The notes: generated from the letters alone by a model not told the origin. 64,000 nt of DNA from Arachnia rubra (GCF_019973735.1 NZ_AP024463.1:868001-932000), one strand, 5' to 3'; shown: positions 1 through 9,555, counted from the stretch's first letter. Numbers and translations are program-made.

Positions 1-756
1 GTAGATGGGAGTGGCCGCCACCCAGGCATCGATGCGGGGATCCGTAGCGGCGGCCTGGCAGGAGAAATATCCGCCGCCGGAGACGCCATATGCCGCGACG
101 TGGGTCGTGGCCGGGATCTCCGCGTACAAGTGGTCGATGACGGCGGAGACGGGGCGCTGCATGCCAGTGGTGAACGTCAGGCCACGGGCGGGGGTGTGGC
201 CCTGTCCGGGAAGGTCCACCATGATCGCGTTGTAGCCGTGCTGCCAGGCTGCCAGGCCCACGAACGCGAACAGATCCTCCCGGCTGGTGTCCCCGCCGCC
301 GATCATGGTGATGGCCGGCCGTGGCTTATCGTCCAGCTTCAGGAGATACCCGGGCAGTGAACTGTTCTCGAACGGCACCTCGATGGCCGTGACCGGAGCC
401 CGCCACCAGCGCATCGCGGTGGCGAAGGCATCCTCCATGCGCCGCCAGCGCTCGGTAAATTCCGGTGCGGCGGGATCGGTGAACTGCAGGACGGCGCGGT
501 TGGCGTAGCAGTCGGTCAGGGCCCACTGCCGGGCCTCCTCAGCACAGCCTGCGGCGCTGGCGGTGTGATGCTGGGCACGGTCGGCGAGGGCGCCGAACTC
601 ACGCCGCCAGTCGGAGGCCCTCGCGTTGCGGATCCGGCTGGCCGCGGCAAAGAGCGGTCCGTGGGCGCCGAACAGGCTAGAGATGCCCAGCAGGTAGCTG
701 AAGATGAAATCCATGTCCGCACTGCGGAAACGCACGCGTGTCTTCTGCCTGGCCAT
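1..756 (-). CDS. alpha/beta hydrolase family protein (3' end outside window)
   Basis: The 252 visible residues start at an ATG at 756 and run off the left edge without a stop. The second half has an alpha/beta hydrolase core: a hydrophobic strand followed by an oxyanion-type Gly-Gly-Gly-Asp, then the nucleophile elbow G-V-S-G-G with the presumed catalytic Ser near residue 226. The Asp and His of the triad would lie outside the window. The N-terminal 150 residues form a helical region, as in FrsA/dipeptidyl-peptidase-like hydrolases. The substrate cannot be told. An upstream in-frame ATG is excluded because it meets a stop within seven codons. Confidence 0.75.
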   Translation of the reverse strand, partial: MARQKTRVRFRSADMDFIFSYLLGISSLFGAHGPLFAAASRIRNARASDWRREFGALADRAQHHTASAAGCAEEARQWALTDCYANRAVLQFTDPAAPEFTERWRRMEDAFATAMRWWRAPVTAIEVPFENSSLPGYLLKLDDKPRPAITMIGGGDTSREDLFAFVGLAAWQHGYNAIMVDLPGQGHTPARGLTFTTGMQRPVSAVIDHLYAEIPATTHVAAYGVSGGGYFSCQAAATDPRIDAWVAATPIY

Positions 757-853
757 GATCTCGTCAGAGGAGCGCACGATGCATAACTGTACTCACCACT
801 GTAGCCACCGGCTGGGGACTCCGCTGCCGCGTATCGCGGTGCCCTGGCGTGTT

Positions 854-2524
854 TCAGGAGTCGAACTGCTCCAGCCATTCCCGGACATGCCAGGTCGCGA
901 GGACATCGTCCTCGTTGTATTCGAGGACGCGTTTGCGGGCCGCCTTCCGGTCCTTGGCGGTGGGGCCGTCGACGGCCGTGGCGAACCAGGTCTGCGAGTT
1001 CAGGCCACCTGGCTCCTCATCGCGCCACGAGAAGCCTGCTCCCTTGCTGGCCACCACCTTCAGGCCGAGCCCGTCCACGGCGACGAAGTTGTCGCGGATC
1101 ACCTGGAACAGGTCGACGAAATGCTCCTTCACCAGGTCGCAGGCCGCCAGCAGGTCCGGGTGTTCGCTCCGCTGCGCCAGGCGGCGCAGGTGCACTACCT
1201 CGTAGTCGGAGTAGTGGTACACCAGCAGGCTGGGATGCCTGGTGGCCAGGCGCACCAGCCAGCGGGCGAAACTGGCCGCCACCTCCACCTCGGCGCTGGG
1301 GGAGAGATAGCTGAAGGAGCTGAAGTGGTGGTATTTCTGCGTCCCCGCGCCGCGGTTGGTCAGGAGGGCCCCCCACAGGTAGGTGCGGTCACCCTCATCG
1401 GTCTCGATGTCAAGATCCACCTCGACCGGGGCCCTTTGCACCTCGACCGGATCCACAGACACCTTCTCCAGGGCGACTCCGCGTTTCAGCATCCGGGCGC
1501 GCCGGGCGGCGGTCCGGAGCCGGGCCTCGGCGCGGTCGCGGTGCGCGGTCAGGGGCAGGTAGTCGGGCAGTAGGGCCTCGACGTCAGCATCGGCCAGCTG
1601 CGATACCGTCGTGATCCCGAGCCCCATCAGGGCCTGGAGCTCACGGACGTCCAGGGGGGTCTTGGAGATGCGCAGGGAGATGTCGTCGTCATCCATGCGC
1701 GGACGGCAGGTCTCCCACCAGGCACACCATTCGCATTCCGGCACCCGGATGGGGCGCACGACCGGGGGAGTGGTCGTCTCTGGTGTGCGTTTCATCGCCT
1801 CCTGGGCGACGTACACCCGGAAGCCGTGCTCGTGGTCGTAGCGTTCCAGGGCCGAGCGGAGCCGGTGGCCGCTGGGTGCGGTGCGGGAGAAGGTGCGCAG
1901 GAACCGCAGTTCGAGGGGCACCCAGACGATCATCCCGTTCTGCCGGTCGTCGAACCCGATCAGGCCGGCCAGCGCCGTGGCGGCCGAGCGGCCACAGGCC
2001 TGGAGCAGCCGCCAGTGATGGGCCAGCTCCAGCAGCGCCCCTTGCCGGTAGGCGCGGAATCGGAATCCCGGGAGCGGGTCCAGGATCGTGGGGCAGGAGA
2101 ACGCGGAGGTGCGCAATTCCTTGGCGTTGCGCTGTCTCTCCAGCAGCCGGTAGGGCTTGACACGTACCGGCCAATATCCGGGACGGCCGTCGAGCCGGTC
2201 GTCGCCTCGCACCAGGGCGTCAGGATGCCCAGTGCGATGTCCCTGCTCGTCGTGGGCCAGGGAGCCGCCGACGATCATGGGAGCTCCGGCGTCCATCGCC
2301 GCCAGGGTCTTCGCAGGGTCGTGCCCTGAGGCGCGCAGGTCCACCACGTCACCGCACCGGCACAGTGCGTTCAGCGTCGATTCGCGGAACTCGGAGCCGC
2401 CCGCGAACGCTTCCAAGAGCGACTCGTCGAGGGGATCGTCCGGTTTCGGTGTGCCGGGATCGAATGCGTTGAAGGTTTTGACAGGGCAGCTGCGCGCTGC
2501 GTATGGGTCCAGCTGGAATGTCAT
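854..2524 (-). CDS. TM0106-family RecB-like nuclease with C-terminal RNase H-like (YprB-type) domain
   Basis: About 556 aa. The N-terminus has the family signature with an early Cys (near residue 13, context ARSCPVK). A later cluster C-x2-C-x5-C follows. One early and three late cysteines is the layout of Fe-S clusters in Cas4/AddB-type RecB nucleases, so a cluster is likely (inference). The C-terminal 190 residues form a DEDD-like exonuclease fold, with D-x-D-I-E near residues 370-374 and YNEDD near 536-540. An ORF extends 36 codons further upstream, but the ATG at 2524 overlaps the menG stop by 4 bp (ATGA) and starts exactly at the conserved N-terminus. Cellular role unknown; DNA processing or repair is likely. 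Coupling to menG is positional only. Confidence 0.8.
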   Translation of the reverse strand: MTFQLDPYAARSCPVKTFNAFDPGTPKPDDPLDESLLEAFAGGSEFRESTLNALCRCGDVVDLRASGHDPAKTLAAMDAGAPMIVGGSLAHDEQGHRTGHPDALVRGDDRLDGRPGYWPVRVKPYRLLERQRNAKELRTSAFSCPTILDPLPGFRFRAYRQGALLELAHHWRLLQACGRSAATALAGLIGFDDRQNGMIVWVPLELRFLRTFSRTAPSGHRLRSALERYDHEHGFRVYVAQEAMKRTPETTTPPVVRPIRVPECEWCAWWETCRPRMDDDDISLRISKTPLDVRELQALMGLGITTVSQLADADVEALLPDYLPLTAHRDRAEARLRTAARRARMLKRGVALEKVSVDPVEVQRAPVEVDLDIETDEGDRTYLWGALLTNRGAGTQKYHHFSSFSYLSPSAEVEVAASFARWLVRLATRHPSLLVYHYSDYEVVHLRRLAQRSEHPDLLAACDLVKEHFVDLFQVIRDNFVAVDGLGLKVVASKGAGFSWRDEEPGGLNSQTWFATAVDGPTAKDRKAARKRVLEYNEDDVLATWHVREWLEQFDS

Positions 2525-3213
2525 TTCCAAGCCCGGTGCAGAGCAACGATGCCGCCCGTCAGGTTCTTCCACTCGACGTCCTGCCAGCCGCAGTCCGCGA
2601 TCAGGTCCGCCAGCCTTTCCTGCGCGGGCCATGCGAGGATTGACTCGGCGAGATAGCCGTAGGCCACGGGATTGCTGGAGATCCTGGCGGCGAGGGGGAG
2701 CAGGCGCAGGACCCCCTTGGCGTAGGCGGCCCGCAGCGCTGGGCTGACCGGGGTGGAGAATTCCGCGATGACCAGCCGTCCGCCCGGCTTGGTCACCCGG
2801 AGCAGCTCCCGCAGCGCGGCAGCGGTGTCCTCCACATTGCGCAGTCCATAGCTGATCGTCACCGCGTCGAACACGCAGTCGGCATACGGCAGGGCCAGGG
2901 CATCGCCGCGCACGAAGGCCAGCCCCGGCTGCTGGCGCTTGCCCACTGTGAGCATGCCCATGGACAGGTCGGTGGGGAACACGTGCGCCCCAGCTTCCTG
3001 GAAAGGCAGCGACGACGTGCCCGTGCCCGCAGCGAGGTCCAGGATGCGTTCCCCAGGGCGGGCATCAACCGCGGCGATGGTCTCCCGGCGCCAGCTCCGG
3101 TCCTGGCCGAACGACAGCAGCGAGTTCAGCAGGTCGTATCGTGCGGCGACCCCGTCGAACATGGCCGAGACCTCGGCACGTTTCTTGTCGAGATCGGCAC
3201 GGGTTGGCTGCAT
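2521..3213 (-). CDS. menG: demethylmenaquinone methyltransferase
   Basis: Class I SAM-dependent methyltransferase of the UbiE/MenG family, performing the last step of menaquinone synthesis (C-methylation of demethylmenaquinone). Family marks in order: the N-terminal [13 protein letters not shown] motif, SAM motif I (LDLAAGTGT), the acidic motif around FPTDLS, SYGLRNV, and [12 protein letters not shown]. The ATG at 3213 is preferred over an ATG 30 bases upstream because AAGGTG sits 6 nt before it. About 230 aa, a normal length. It belongs functionally with menF, menJ and the polyprenyl synthase elsewhere in the window and supplies the quinone used by the nuo complex. Confidence 0.93.
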   Translation of the reverse strand: MQPTRADLDKKRAEVSAMFDGVAARYDLLNSLLSFGQDRSWRRETIAAVDARPGERILDLAAGTGTSSLPFQEAGAHVFPTDLSMGMLTVGKRQQPGLAFVRGDALALPYADCVFDAVTISYGLRNVEDTAAALRELLRVTKPGGRLVIAEFSTPVSPALRAAYAKGVLRLLPLAARISSNPVAYGYLAESILAWPAQERLADLIADCGWQDVEWKNLTGGIVALHRAWK

Positions 3214-3274
3214 GCGCCACACCTTATCGCTCGTGGCTGACAAGGCGGGAAAGGGTTGGTGCCTGCGGGAACTT

Positions 3275-3844
3275 TCAGTGCAGGACGGCCAACAGGTCGA
3301 CGCGATCGATGTCGTGGTACCGCCACTGGCCCATCAGCTGGCCGACGACGTCTTTGATGGGTTCCCGGACGAGTTTGTGCACCACATGCGGGTAGCCTGA
3401 CGTCTCGCCTGTCACCAGGCCGCTGCCGAACACCTTGATGTTTTTCGGCATCGGGTCGCTCTGCCCAGCCGCGATGATGTCGGCGTCGGAGTCCTTCTCG
3501 CGGATCACCCGCACGAGCTCGTCCAGGTAGACCGGATCGGTCTGGGCGTCGTAGCCGTAGCGGACCCCCAGTTCCGAATGCTGGAGTGTGCCGATCAGCG
3601 CGCCGCCGTCGAGCGGGTGTGGCCGCCAGGTGACGGGGATGTGGTAGACGGCGTCGGCGGAGCGCACCAGCATGCCGTCGAGGCCCACCTCGCCCTCGGG
3701 ATCGACGAACCGGAACCTGGCAACGAGCTCCAGATCTTCGGCGTCCCCGTCGAACCACCACTGACTGGGCAGCCAGGCTGAGAGCAACTCTAGCTTGCCG
3801 GGATGCATTGTGGCCTCGGGATACACGATGGAAACGCCGCTCAT
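3275..3844 (-). CDS. maltokinase N-terminal cap-like domain protein
   Basis: 189 aa, soluble, no signal peptide. The opening (IVYPEAT...[10 protein letters not shown]...WFDGD) and the later GEVGLDGML and [12 protein letters not shown] segments match the small actinobacterial proteins recalled as carrying the maltokinase N-terminal cap fold without the kinase domain. A full maltokinase (Mak/Pep2) is about 450 aa, so this is a stand-alone cap homologue. Function unknown; a role near trehalose/glycogen metabolism would be speculation. The ATG at 3844 has a nearby GGAGGTAA-like ribosome binding site. Divergent from the ABC pair that follows. Confidence 0.65.
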   Translation of the reverse strand: MSGVSIVYPEATMHPGKLELLSAWLPSQWWFDGDAEDLELVARFRFVDPEGEVGLDGMLVRSADAVYHIPVTWRPHPLDGGALIGTLQHSELGVRYGYDAQTDPVYLDELVRVIREKDSDADIIAAGQSDPMPKNIKVFGSGLVTGETSGYPHVVHKLVREPIKDVVGQLMGQWRYHDIDRVDLLAVLH

Positions 3845-4078
3845 GAATTACCTCCATTGGTACTTTCCTGCATCCTACACATAAAACGCGAATAGGGACA
3901 GCAGGGTGCTGAGGTGTCGCATCATTGCGGGCGAGCCTGGTGGATCTCCCGCCGGGCCAGCCACTGGAACACAGCGCCGGAGAGATCGTGAACGGAATGT
4001 GCCTGCGGTGGGCTCCGCGTGCATGGCGGGGCGCACCGGGCGAGACCATGGACACGACGCCGGTGAGGATGCGCCACA

Positions 4079-4729
4079 ATGGTCGCTGTGGCGAAGAAGG
4101 ACATCGTTCTCAAGGTTGAAAAACTGAAGAAGGCCTACGGGCCTGTGACCATCGTGGAGGGCTTCGACCTCAAGGTGGCGGCCGGGGAGGCGGTGGCGCT
4201 GATCGGCCGCAACGGCGCCGGCAAGTCGACGGTGCTGCGGTGCCTGGTGGGCGCGGATCGCCCTGACGAGGGCAACATCGAGGTGCTCGGTGTGAAGATG
4301 AGGGAGACCAGCCCGGAGATCCGCCGTGACGTCGCCACCGTCATCGACGACCTCGACTTCTTCCCCGACCTGTCCGTGGTGGAGCACCTCGACCTGCTGG
4401 CCAGGGCCCACGGCATCGCCGACCCCGACGACCTGGTGGACGAGATCCTCGAGGAGGTGCAGCTCGTCGCCCAGGCGGGGCAGCTGCCTTCGACGCTGTC
4501 CTCCGGCCAGCGGCGGCGCCTCGCCCTCGCCACCGCCTTTGTCAGGCCCCGGCGGCTCCTGATCCTCGACGAACCCGAGCAGCGCCTTGACGTGGAGGGC
4601 GTCGAATGGCTCGGCAACCGTCTCAAGGAGGAGCTGAGGGACGGCCTGGCGATCGTGCTGGCCAGCCACGAGCCTAGCCTCCTGGCTGCCATCGGCGCTC
4701 GTGAGGTGAGGCTGGGGGAGCGCCGATGA
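4079..4729 (+). CDS. ABC transporter ATP-binding protein
   Basis: 216 aa, a single nucleotide-binding domain. Walker A is GRNGAGKST (near residues 43-51), the signature is LSSGQRRRLA (near 141), and Walker B with its catalytic Glu is LLILDEPE (near 160). The helical part is short, as expected for a stand-alone ATPase. The stop overlaps the start of the next gene by 4 bp, and that gene encodes a large membrane protein, so the two probably form one ABC complex. Cargo and direction are unknown. Start at ATG 4079, although in-frame GTG codons lie a few bases downstream. Confidence 0.88.
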   Translation: MVAVAKKDIVLKVEKLKKAYGPVTIVEGFDLKVAAGEAVALIGRNGAGKSTVLRCLVGADRPDEGNIEVLGVKMRETSPEIRRDVATVIDDLDFFPDLSVVEHLDLLARAHGIADPDDLVDEILEEVQLVAQAGQLPSTLSSGQRRRLALATAFVRPRRLLILDEPEQRLDVEGVEWLGNRLKEELRDGLAIVLASHEPSLLAAIGAREVRLGERR

Positions 4730-6330
4730 GCGACCGTTTCGGGGTCATTGGCCAGGTCGACGAGAGACAGTTGCGCCTCCTGGTGCGTGACTGGCGGCGG
4801 GGCCGGGCGGACCGCAACCTGTTCCAGGCCATCCAGGACGCCTACGTCGCGGTGTTCGCCTTGGTCGTGATCGGCGCCATGCTGATCAGCTCCATCCTGC
4901 AGGCCCAGCGCAGCGTCTCCAGCTGTTCGTCTGAGTCCTGCCTGGCCGCGCGGGGCCTGCTGCCCTGGGCCGCTGTCGCGGGTTTCCTGGCGCTGGCCCT
5001 GGTGGCGGCTCGCATGTTCGGCCCGGTGGTGGCCTCGGCTGCCGAGGGTTTCTGGATCATGGACGGCAATGTCGACCGGCGCAGGGTGCTGACCGGCCGG
5101 CTCGTGGCGTCGGTGATCGTCGCCCTCCTGGCCGGAGGGGGGCTCGGCGCGCTGATCGCGGCTCTGGTGGGTGGCACCGGCACCGACGTCATCACCTGGG
5201 GGCTCGCCGCTGGCTTCGGTTGCTTCGGGCTGGTGGCGTTCGCGGCGGCGGAGCAAGGCGTGGAGCGGCGGTGGATCACGACAGTGCTGCTGTGGCTGAT
5301 CGGTTTCGCGGCCTTTGGGGCGTTGGTCTTCCTGGTGGCGATCTCGGCGGGGTTCATACCGGTGGGGTCGGCCTCCGTCCTGAGTGTTGACTTCGCCTGG
5401 GCGGTTGCCGGAGGTGGCCTGCTGCTGGGCCTGGCATCCATCGTGCCGGCCTGGGTCAGGCTCCGGGACATGCGCCGCCAGCGGCTCACCGCGGGCTCGT
5501 CGCTGCTGGCGGGCATGCAGGGGGCTGCCTTTGCCCTGGATTTCGCGCTGGTCCGCGACATCCTCGTCGAGGACCAGGCCCGCCGGCGGGGATACGTCCG
5601 GCCGACGCGCGGTTCGGGAAGCGGGGCCATGGCCATCGTGCTGCGCGACCTGCAGCGGCTGTGGCGCACGCCCCGGCCCCTGGTCTTCTGGGCTGCCTCC
5701 ATGGCGGTCCCGTATGCCGTCCATGCCCTCGGCATCGAGGGCCTGAACCCGTCGATCTCGGCCCTGGTCCTGATGGCGGCATTGATCGGTTTCTGCAATA
5801 CGCTGCGGGTCCTGACCCGCACCAAGGGACTGCAGCGCTGCTTCCCCCTCTCACCGGGGGAGATCCGGCAGGCCGCCATGACGATACCGGCCCTGCTGGC
5901 GCTGATCTGGGCGGTCGCGACGATGCCCGCTTTCGGGGGAATCTTCGGCGGCGGGCTCGACTTGGCCACTGGCTTCTCGTCGTCCCTCATCACCGCCTTC
6001 GCCGGGCTGCTGGCCGCCTTCCGGTGGGTGAGCGCGAAACCGCCGAACTACGGCGGCCCCATGGTCTCGGTCGGCATCGGTGCCATGCCTCCGGGCATGA
6101 TGTTCTCCTTCATCCGCGGCATCGACATCGTCGCGCTGATCACCCTGCCCCTCATCATCGGCTGGCCCGCCTGGGTCTCGCTGGGCATCGCGGTGGTGAC
6201 CTGGTTGTTCCTGCGTTCGGGCATCGACCAGCAGAGCCTGATGGATCAGCGCGAGGAGCAGCAACGCCTGCTGGACGAGCAGAAGGCGGCCCGATCCGGG
6301 CAGAAGATCAAGGTGCAGCGGCGGCGCTGA
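4726..6330 (+). CDS. ABC permease-like membrane protein (DUF6297-like)
   Basis: 534 aa with roughly 10-12 hydrophobic segments, beginning near residue 40 and spread to the C-terminus, and a charged Gln/Glu/Arg-rich tail. It overlaps the upstream ATPase gene by 4 bp (ATGA), so it is the likely membrane partner. The N-terminal pattern (VRDWRRGRADRN, then a membrane segment) recalls the actinobacterial DUF6297 family that pairs with such ATPases; this assignment is from memory. Substrate unknown. Confidence 0.7.
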   Translation: MSDRFGVIGQVDERQLRLLVRDWRRGRADRNLFQAIQDAYVAVFALVVIGAMLISSILQAQRSVSSCSSESCLAARGLLPWAAVAGFLALALVAARMFGPVVASAAEGFWIMDGNVDRRRVLTGRLVASVIVALLAGGGLGALIAALVGGTGTDVITWGLAAGFGCFGLVAFAAAEQGVERRWITTVLLWLIGFAAFGALVFLVAISAGFIPVGSASVLSVDFAWAVAGGGLLLGLASIVPAWVRLRDMRRQRLTAGSSLLAGMQGAAFALDFALVRDILVEDQARRRGYVRPTRGSGSGAMAIVLRDLQRLWRTPRPLVFWAASMAVPYAVHALGIEGLNPSISALVLMAALIGFCNTLRVLTRTKGLQRCFPLSPGEIRQAAMTIPALLALIWAVATMPAFGGIFGGGLDLATGFSSSLITAFAGLLAAFRWVSAKPPNYGGPMVSVGIGAMPPGMMFSFIRGIDIVALITLPLIIGWPAWVSLGIAVVTWLFLRSGIDQQSLMDQREEQQRLLDEQKAARSGQKIKVQRRR

Positions 6331-6380
6331 GCGTCCCGGTGGGTCCGTGCAGGAGCAGTGGTCAGACCACCTGATTTTCC

Positions 6381-6399
6381 ATAAGCTAGGCTTACCTTA
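6381..6399. promoter_or_regulatory. DtxR/IdeR-type iron box
   Basis: The 19-mer ATAAGCTAGGCTTACCTTA matches the classical DtxR/IdeR consensus TTAGGTTAGGCTAACCTAA at 14 of 19 positions, including the complete AGGCT core and the ACCT arm. It lies 24 bases before the ATG of the DUF2470 gene, where bound repressor would block transcription when iron is plentiful. Confidence 0.7.
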
Positions 6400-6422
6400 C
6401 TCGAGCTGGAAGGCGGGCACGC

Positions 6423-7244
6423 ATGGCCACTTCACCAGAGGTTTCCCAGGGGGTGGGTGCAGAGCACGCGCGTTCCCTGGCCAGGCGAATGCTGAGGGGC
6501 GGTGCAGCCTGCACGCTGGTCGCCTGGCGGGCGGGCAGCCAGTACGACTTCGTGGCCCACGGCCTCACCAGGCAGGGCGACATCGTGGTGGCGATCAGGC
6601 CGGACGAGGACTGTCTGCTGTCCACGCTGCCCGCCGGGGTGGGAACCGTGGTCCGCATGGACCTGATACGCCACAGCCAGGATGTGATCCTGTCGGTCAT
6701 CGCAGCCTCCGCGCATCTGCTGGGCGAGCTCGTCCTGCTGCCCGCTACCGCCGTGGCGCGCCTGCTGGACGAGGAGCAGCTGCCTGAGCGGATTGCGGAG
6801 CTGGCGCGGATCAGCGGCACCCGGGTCGGGCTAGTGGTCACGGACCGGGTCCTGGTGCACGACCACAGTGGGGTCACCGCCATCGCCTGGGAGGAGATGC
6901 AGGAATCCCTCTGCCAGGCCACAGAGCCATGGTTCGATGATTTCGAGGCCCACGACGTCGTGGCCTCGCAGGGCTGCCCGGCCCTGCGGCAGCTGTGCCG
7001 GGCCGTGACCAGTGGCGAGCTCCCAGGACACGCCAGCATCCAGCCAAGCTCCCACGGGCTATGCCAGCACGTGATCGACAAGGTCTTCTGCATCGACGTG
7101 GACTGCTCTGGCGTCACGCTGATGCACATCGGGGAGCACGAGACCGCGACAGTATTCGCGGATTTCGAGGACCACCCGGAGACGCTGCCGCAGCTGTCAG
7201 CCGAGATCGGCCGCCTCGTGGCAGGGCCACACGGGCGTATCTGA
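6423..7244 (+). CDS. DUF2470-domain protein, probably iron-regulated
   Basis: 273 aa, soluble. The N-terminal half resembles the FMN-binding split-barrel (pyridoxamine-phosphate-oxidase-like) proteins. The C-terminal segment (IDVDCSGVTLMHIG... then an acidic DFEDHPE stretch) resembles DUF2470, the domain found in HugZ/HutZ-type haem-utilisation proteins. The iron box upstream independently links it to iron supply, so a role in haem or iron handling is reasonable, but no catalytic residue can be assigned from the sequence. The ATG at 6423 has GGAAGG about 10 nt upstream. It appears monocistronic, followed by a strong hairpin. Confidence 0.65.
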   Translation: MATSPEVSQGVGAEHARSLARRMLRGGAACTLVAWRAGSQYDFVAHGLTRQGDIVVAIRPDEDCLLSTLPAGVGTVVRMDLIRHSQDVILSVIAASAHLLGELVLLPATAVARLLDEEQLPERIAELARISGTRVGLVVTDRVLVHDHSGVTAIAWEEMQESLCQATEPWFDDFEAHDVVASQGCPALRQLCRAVTSGELPGHASIQPSSHGLCQHVIDKVFCIDVDCSGVTLMHIGEHETATVFADFEDHPETLPQLSAEIGRLVAGPHGRI

Positions 7245-7309
7245 CAGTCGCCCGCCAACACACACCGCGAAGGATGGCGTGAGTTTCATCGCCGGTGTCC
7301 CTGGACAGT

Positions 7310-7340
7310 ACTTGGGCCCCGCGGGGTGCGGGGCCCAAGT
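7310..7340. terminator. strong bidirectional hairpin terminator
   Basis: A perfect 13-bp inverted repeat (ACTTGGGCCCCGC and its complement) with a 5-base loop, lying between the convergent ends of the DUF2470 gene (+) and the DUF1540 gene (-). There is only a weak T-tract, so it may work in both directions. Confidence 0.8.
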
Positions 7341-7389
7341 CAATTGCTCTGCTTCAGACGGGGCTGGCCCTGTGGGCCTGTTGCGTTCC

Positions 7390-7656
7390 TCAGCGGGGTT
7401 CGTAGGAGGCGCAGACCCCGTCGGTCACGGTGACGCCGGCGGCGGTGCACAGCAGGTCTTTGTTGTGGGCGCATTCGAGGCGCTGGCAGGCACCAACACG
7501 TCCGTCGGCGGTGGGCAGGCCACCGCGGGCGTCGAGGGTGATGAAGGTGGTGCAGGCCGAGGTGCCGTCAACGGTGATCGCGAAGGCGGTGCAGCCGTTG
7601 TTGTTGAAGGCACAGGTGGTGGTGTTGCAGGACTTGATGGGGGTGATGGCTGGCAT
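7390..7656 (-). CDS. DUF1540 domain-containing Cys-rich protein
   Basis: 88 aa. Two Cys-rich units are visible. The first has C-x4-C followed by FNNNGCTAFAITV; the second begins GACQRLECAHN and ends with CTAAGVTV. This is the double DUF1540 layout of small actinobacterial proteins of unknown function, probably metal-binding through their cysteines (inference). The ATG at 7656 is chosen over an ATG nine codons upstream because the family N-terminus starts here and GAAAGG lies about 8 nt before it. Confidence 0.8.
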   Translation of the reverse strand: MPAITPIKSCNTTTCAFNNNGCTAFAITVDGTSACTTFITLDARGGLPTADGRVGACQRLECAHNKDLLCTAAGVTVTDGVCASYEPR

Positions 7657-7695
7657 TTCTAGGACCTTTCGTCTGCTGTGCATCTGACGCCAATT

Positions 7696-7724
7696 ACGTT
7701 ACGTACTGATGTGGCCAGTCGCAA
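7696..7724 (-). promoter_or_regulatory. candidate sigma-70-type promoter for the DUF1540 gene
   Basis: On the minus strand, TTGCGA is followed 17 bases later by TAACGT, about 40 bases upstream of the ATG. Spacing is ideal and the hexamers are moderate matches. It lies in an AT-richer patch than its surroundings. Confidence 0.35.
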
Positions 7725-8049
7725 GCAAGATAAACCTTTGCTGACTTGGGTAAATGCATGTATTGCGTGCGAAAATGCCCCGGTTTTACCTGCGTTATCC
7801 CTTTCGTAAATAAAAGGCTTGCGAAATGATTCCGGGAGATGCCAGAAAGGGTCGCGGTCCAGCCCCTGGCCAGAGCCGGGAAATGAAGACAGCCTTGCCT
7901 GCCCAGGGGGCGTGGCACCCAGGTGTCGTGCTGGCAAGGCTTCGATAAGAATGCGCGAGCTGACGCCGCTCAGTGCCGGTGATGCTTCTGCAGAAGAGGT
8001 AGGGCGCCCGGGCGTGTCCCAGCTCCATCGGGACCCCTGCTGGTGCCTC
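7725..8049. other. gene-free stretch between the DUF1540 and menF genes
   Basis: About 325 bases. The left part is AT-rich for this genome and is the upstream region of the DUF1540 gene. The right part follows the menF stop. Open frames here lack a ribosome binding site and family resemblance. Nothing else is seen. Confidence 0.5.
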
Positions 8050-9300
8050 TCAGGCCAGGCCGAGTGCCTGGAGCATGGGTGCGAACTTGGCCTCGGTCTC
8101 GGCCAGCTCGGCCTCGGGATCGGAGTTAGAGATGATCCCGGCGCCCGCGAACAGGCGGATTTCGTCCGACTGTGCGGGGTGGATGAAGCCGCCTCGCAGG
8201 GCGATAGCCCATTCCCCGTCGCCGTCAGAGTCCACCCAGCCGATGGGTCCGGCATAGCGTCCCCGGTCCATGGACTCCAGCTCTGCGATCATCTCTCCCG
8301 CCAGGAAGGTGGGGGTCCCGCAGACCGCTGCCGACGGGTGCAGTGCGGCTGCCAGGGCCAGTGAGCTGATGCCGGGCTCCACCACGCCGGTGATGTCGGT
8401 GGCCAGGTGCATGACATTCGGGAGCGCCAGCACCGAGGGTGCCTCGGGCACGTTCATCGCAGCGCAGTAGGGCTCCAGGGCCTCGGCCACCGAGCTCACG
8501 GCGAAGTCATGTTCCGAGATGTCCTTCCCAGAGCTGGCCAGCTCGCTGGCCCGGCCCAGGGGGTCGGTGTGCTCGGGGTCGAGGGATACCGTCCCGGCCA
8601 GCACCCGCGAGGTGACCAGGGTCCGGTGCCGGCGGACGAGCAGCTCCGGGGTGGCGCCGACCATCCCGTCCACGAGGTAGCCCCAGGCCATTGAATAGGT
8701 CTTGAGCAGTTGTCGCAGGATGTGGCGCGGGTCGATGGGGCCCTCAGCCCTGGCCCGCAGGGAGCGTGCCAGCACCACCTTGCTGACCTCGCCGGCCTGG
8801 ATGCGCTCCACGACCTCGGCGACGATCTGCGCCCACTGGGGCCCGGACAGCCCGTCGGGCACCAGGTTGATCGCCCCGGGGGGTGTCACCGGATCGCCGG
8901 GACCGGGCAGGTCGAGGCTGAGCCGGCCCTCGCTGATCCGGGTCATCCAGGCCTGCCCGTCGCGCCTGCCGATGATGGTCTCCGGCACGATGAGCACCGA
9001 GCGTGCGCGGGAGCGATCCGGGTCGAAGGCGAAGGAGCCGACTGCCAGGGGACCCGTACCCCAGGCCCCGGGCAGCTCCGAGTCGTGGTCGATGTGGGCG
9101 CTGACCTCGTTCCACCAGACGTCCGCGGCATCCGGGAAATCCGTCTCGAAACGGGAGACCTCGCCCAGCGTCACGAATCCCTCGCCCCGGCGCAGGAATG
9201 CTGTGGCCCGTTCCGGGGTCAGGAATCGCGACAGGTCCCCCGGGTCGTCGATGGCGACGGTCGTGGCGCGCAGCCGTTTCGTCGCGAAATCAAGGCTCAC
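8050..9300 (-). CDS. menF: isochorismate synthase
   Basis: About 416 aa chorismate-binding enzyme converting chorismate to isochorismate, the entry to menaquinone synthesis. Signatures: the Lys-containing AGEVSKVVLAR, LAGTVSLDPEH, GKDISEHDF, the ALHPSAAVCGTP core, and the C-terminal GAGIISNSDPEAE metal/substrate segment. No GATase or lyase domain is attached. A GTG at 9300 is chosen: it sits at the usual family N-terminus (SLDFATKRLRATTV), although its ribosome binding site is weak. A longer ORF to 9480 adds 60 residues of uncharacteristic sequence. Divergent from menJ. An anthranilate- or salicylate-type enzyme is less likely given the context. Confidence 0.85.
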   Translation of the reverse strand: MSLDFATKRLRATTVAIDDPGDLSRFLTPERATAFLRRGEGFVTLGEVSRFETDFPDAADVWWNEVSAHIDHDSELPGAWGTGPLAVGSFAFDPDRSRARSVLIVPETIIGRRDGQAWMTRISEGRLSLDLPGPGDPVTPPGAINLVPDGLSGPQWAQIVAEVVERIQAGEVSKVVLARSLRARAEGPIDPRHILRQLLKTYSMAWGYLVDGMVGATPELLVRRHRTLVTSRVLAGTVSLDPEHTDPLGRASELASSGKDISEHDFAVSSVAEALEPYCAAMNVPEAPSVLALPNVMHLATDITGVVEPGISSLALAAALHPSAAVCGTPTFLAGEMIAELESMDRGRYAGPIGWVDSDGDGEWAIALRGGFIHPAQSDEIRLFAGAGIISNSDPEAELAETEAKFAPMLQALGLA

Positions 9301-9473
9301 CCGGGGAACGATAGCTGAGGCGGGCTGGGGGAGGCCAGGCAGGCGGTGGAGCACGATTGCGACACCTAGTCGGCTAGAAGGGAATAACGCACGCTTTTTG
9401 TTGCTAAAAGATTGAGCATAATGCCTAGTCAGAGGCGAATTTGAATAGCTGGTGGGCTGGTTGGTGAGAAAGG

Positions 9474-9502
9474 TTGGCACGCCATAGACTGAGGCTCAAA
9501 AT
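9474..9502 (+). promoter_or_regulatory. candidate promoter of menJ and possibly the nuo operon
   Basis: TTGGCA, a 17-base spacer and CAAAAT, ending 53 bases upstream of the menJ ATG. The -10 lacks the first T. This is the only well-spaced pair noticed in the menF-menJ divergent region. Confidence 0.35.
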
Positions 9503-9555
9503 CCGGCTCACAGTGACAGGATCCGGGTTGTTGTTCGCAAGACGAGGAGAGTCGA

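Noticed and set aside
704..1573. Long plus-strand frame of 289 codons
   Set aside because: It lies antisense to the nuclease gene, whose domains are recognisable, and has Val/Gly-rich shadow composition.
4135..5724. 529-codon minus frame opposite the ABC pair
   Set aside because: Arg/Gln/His-rich shadow of the permease and ATPase genes, with no family resemblance.
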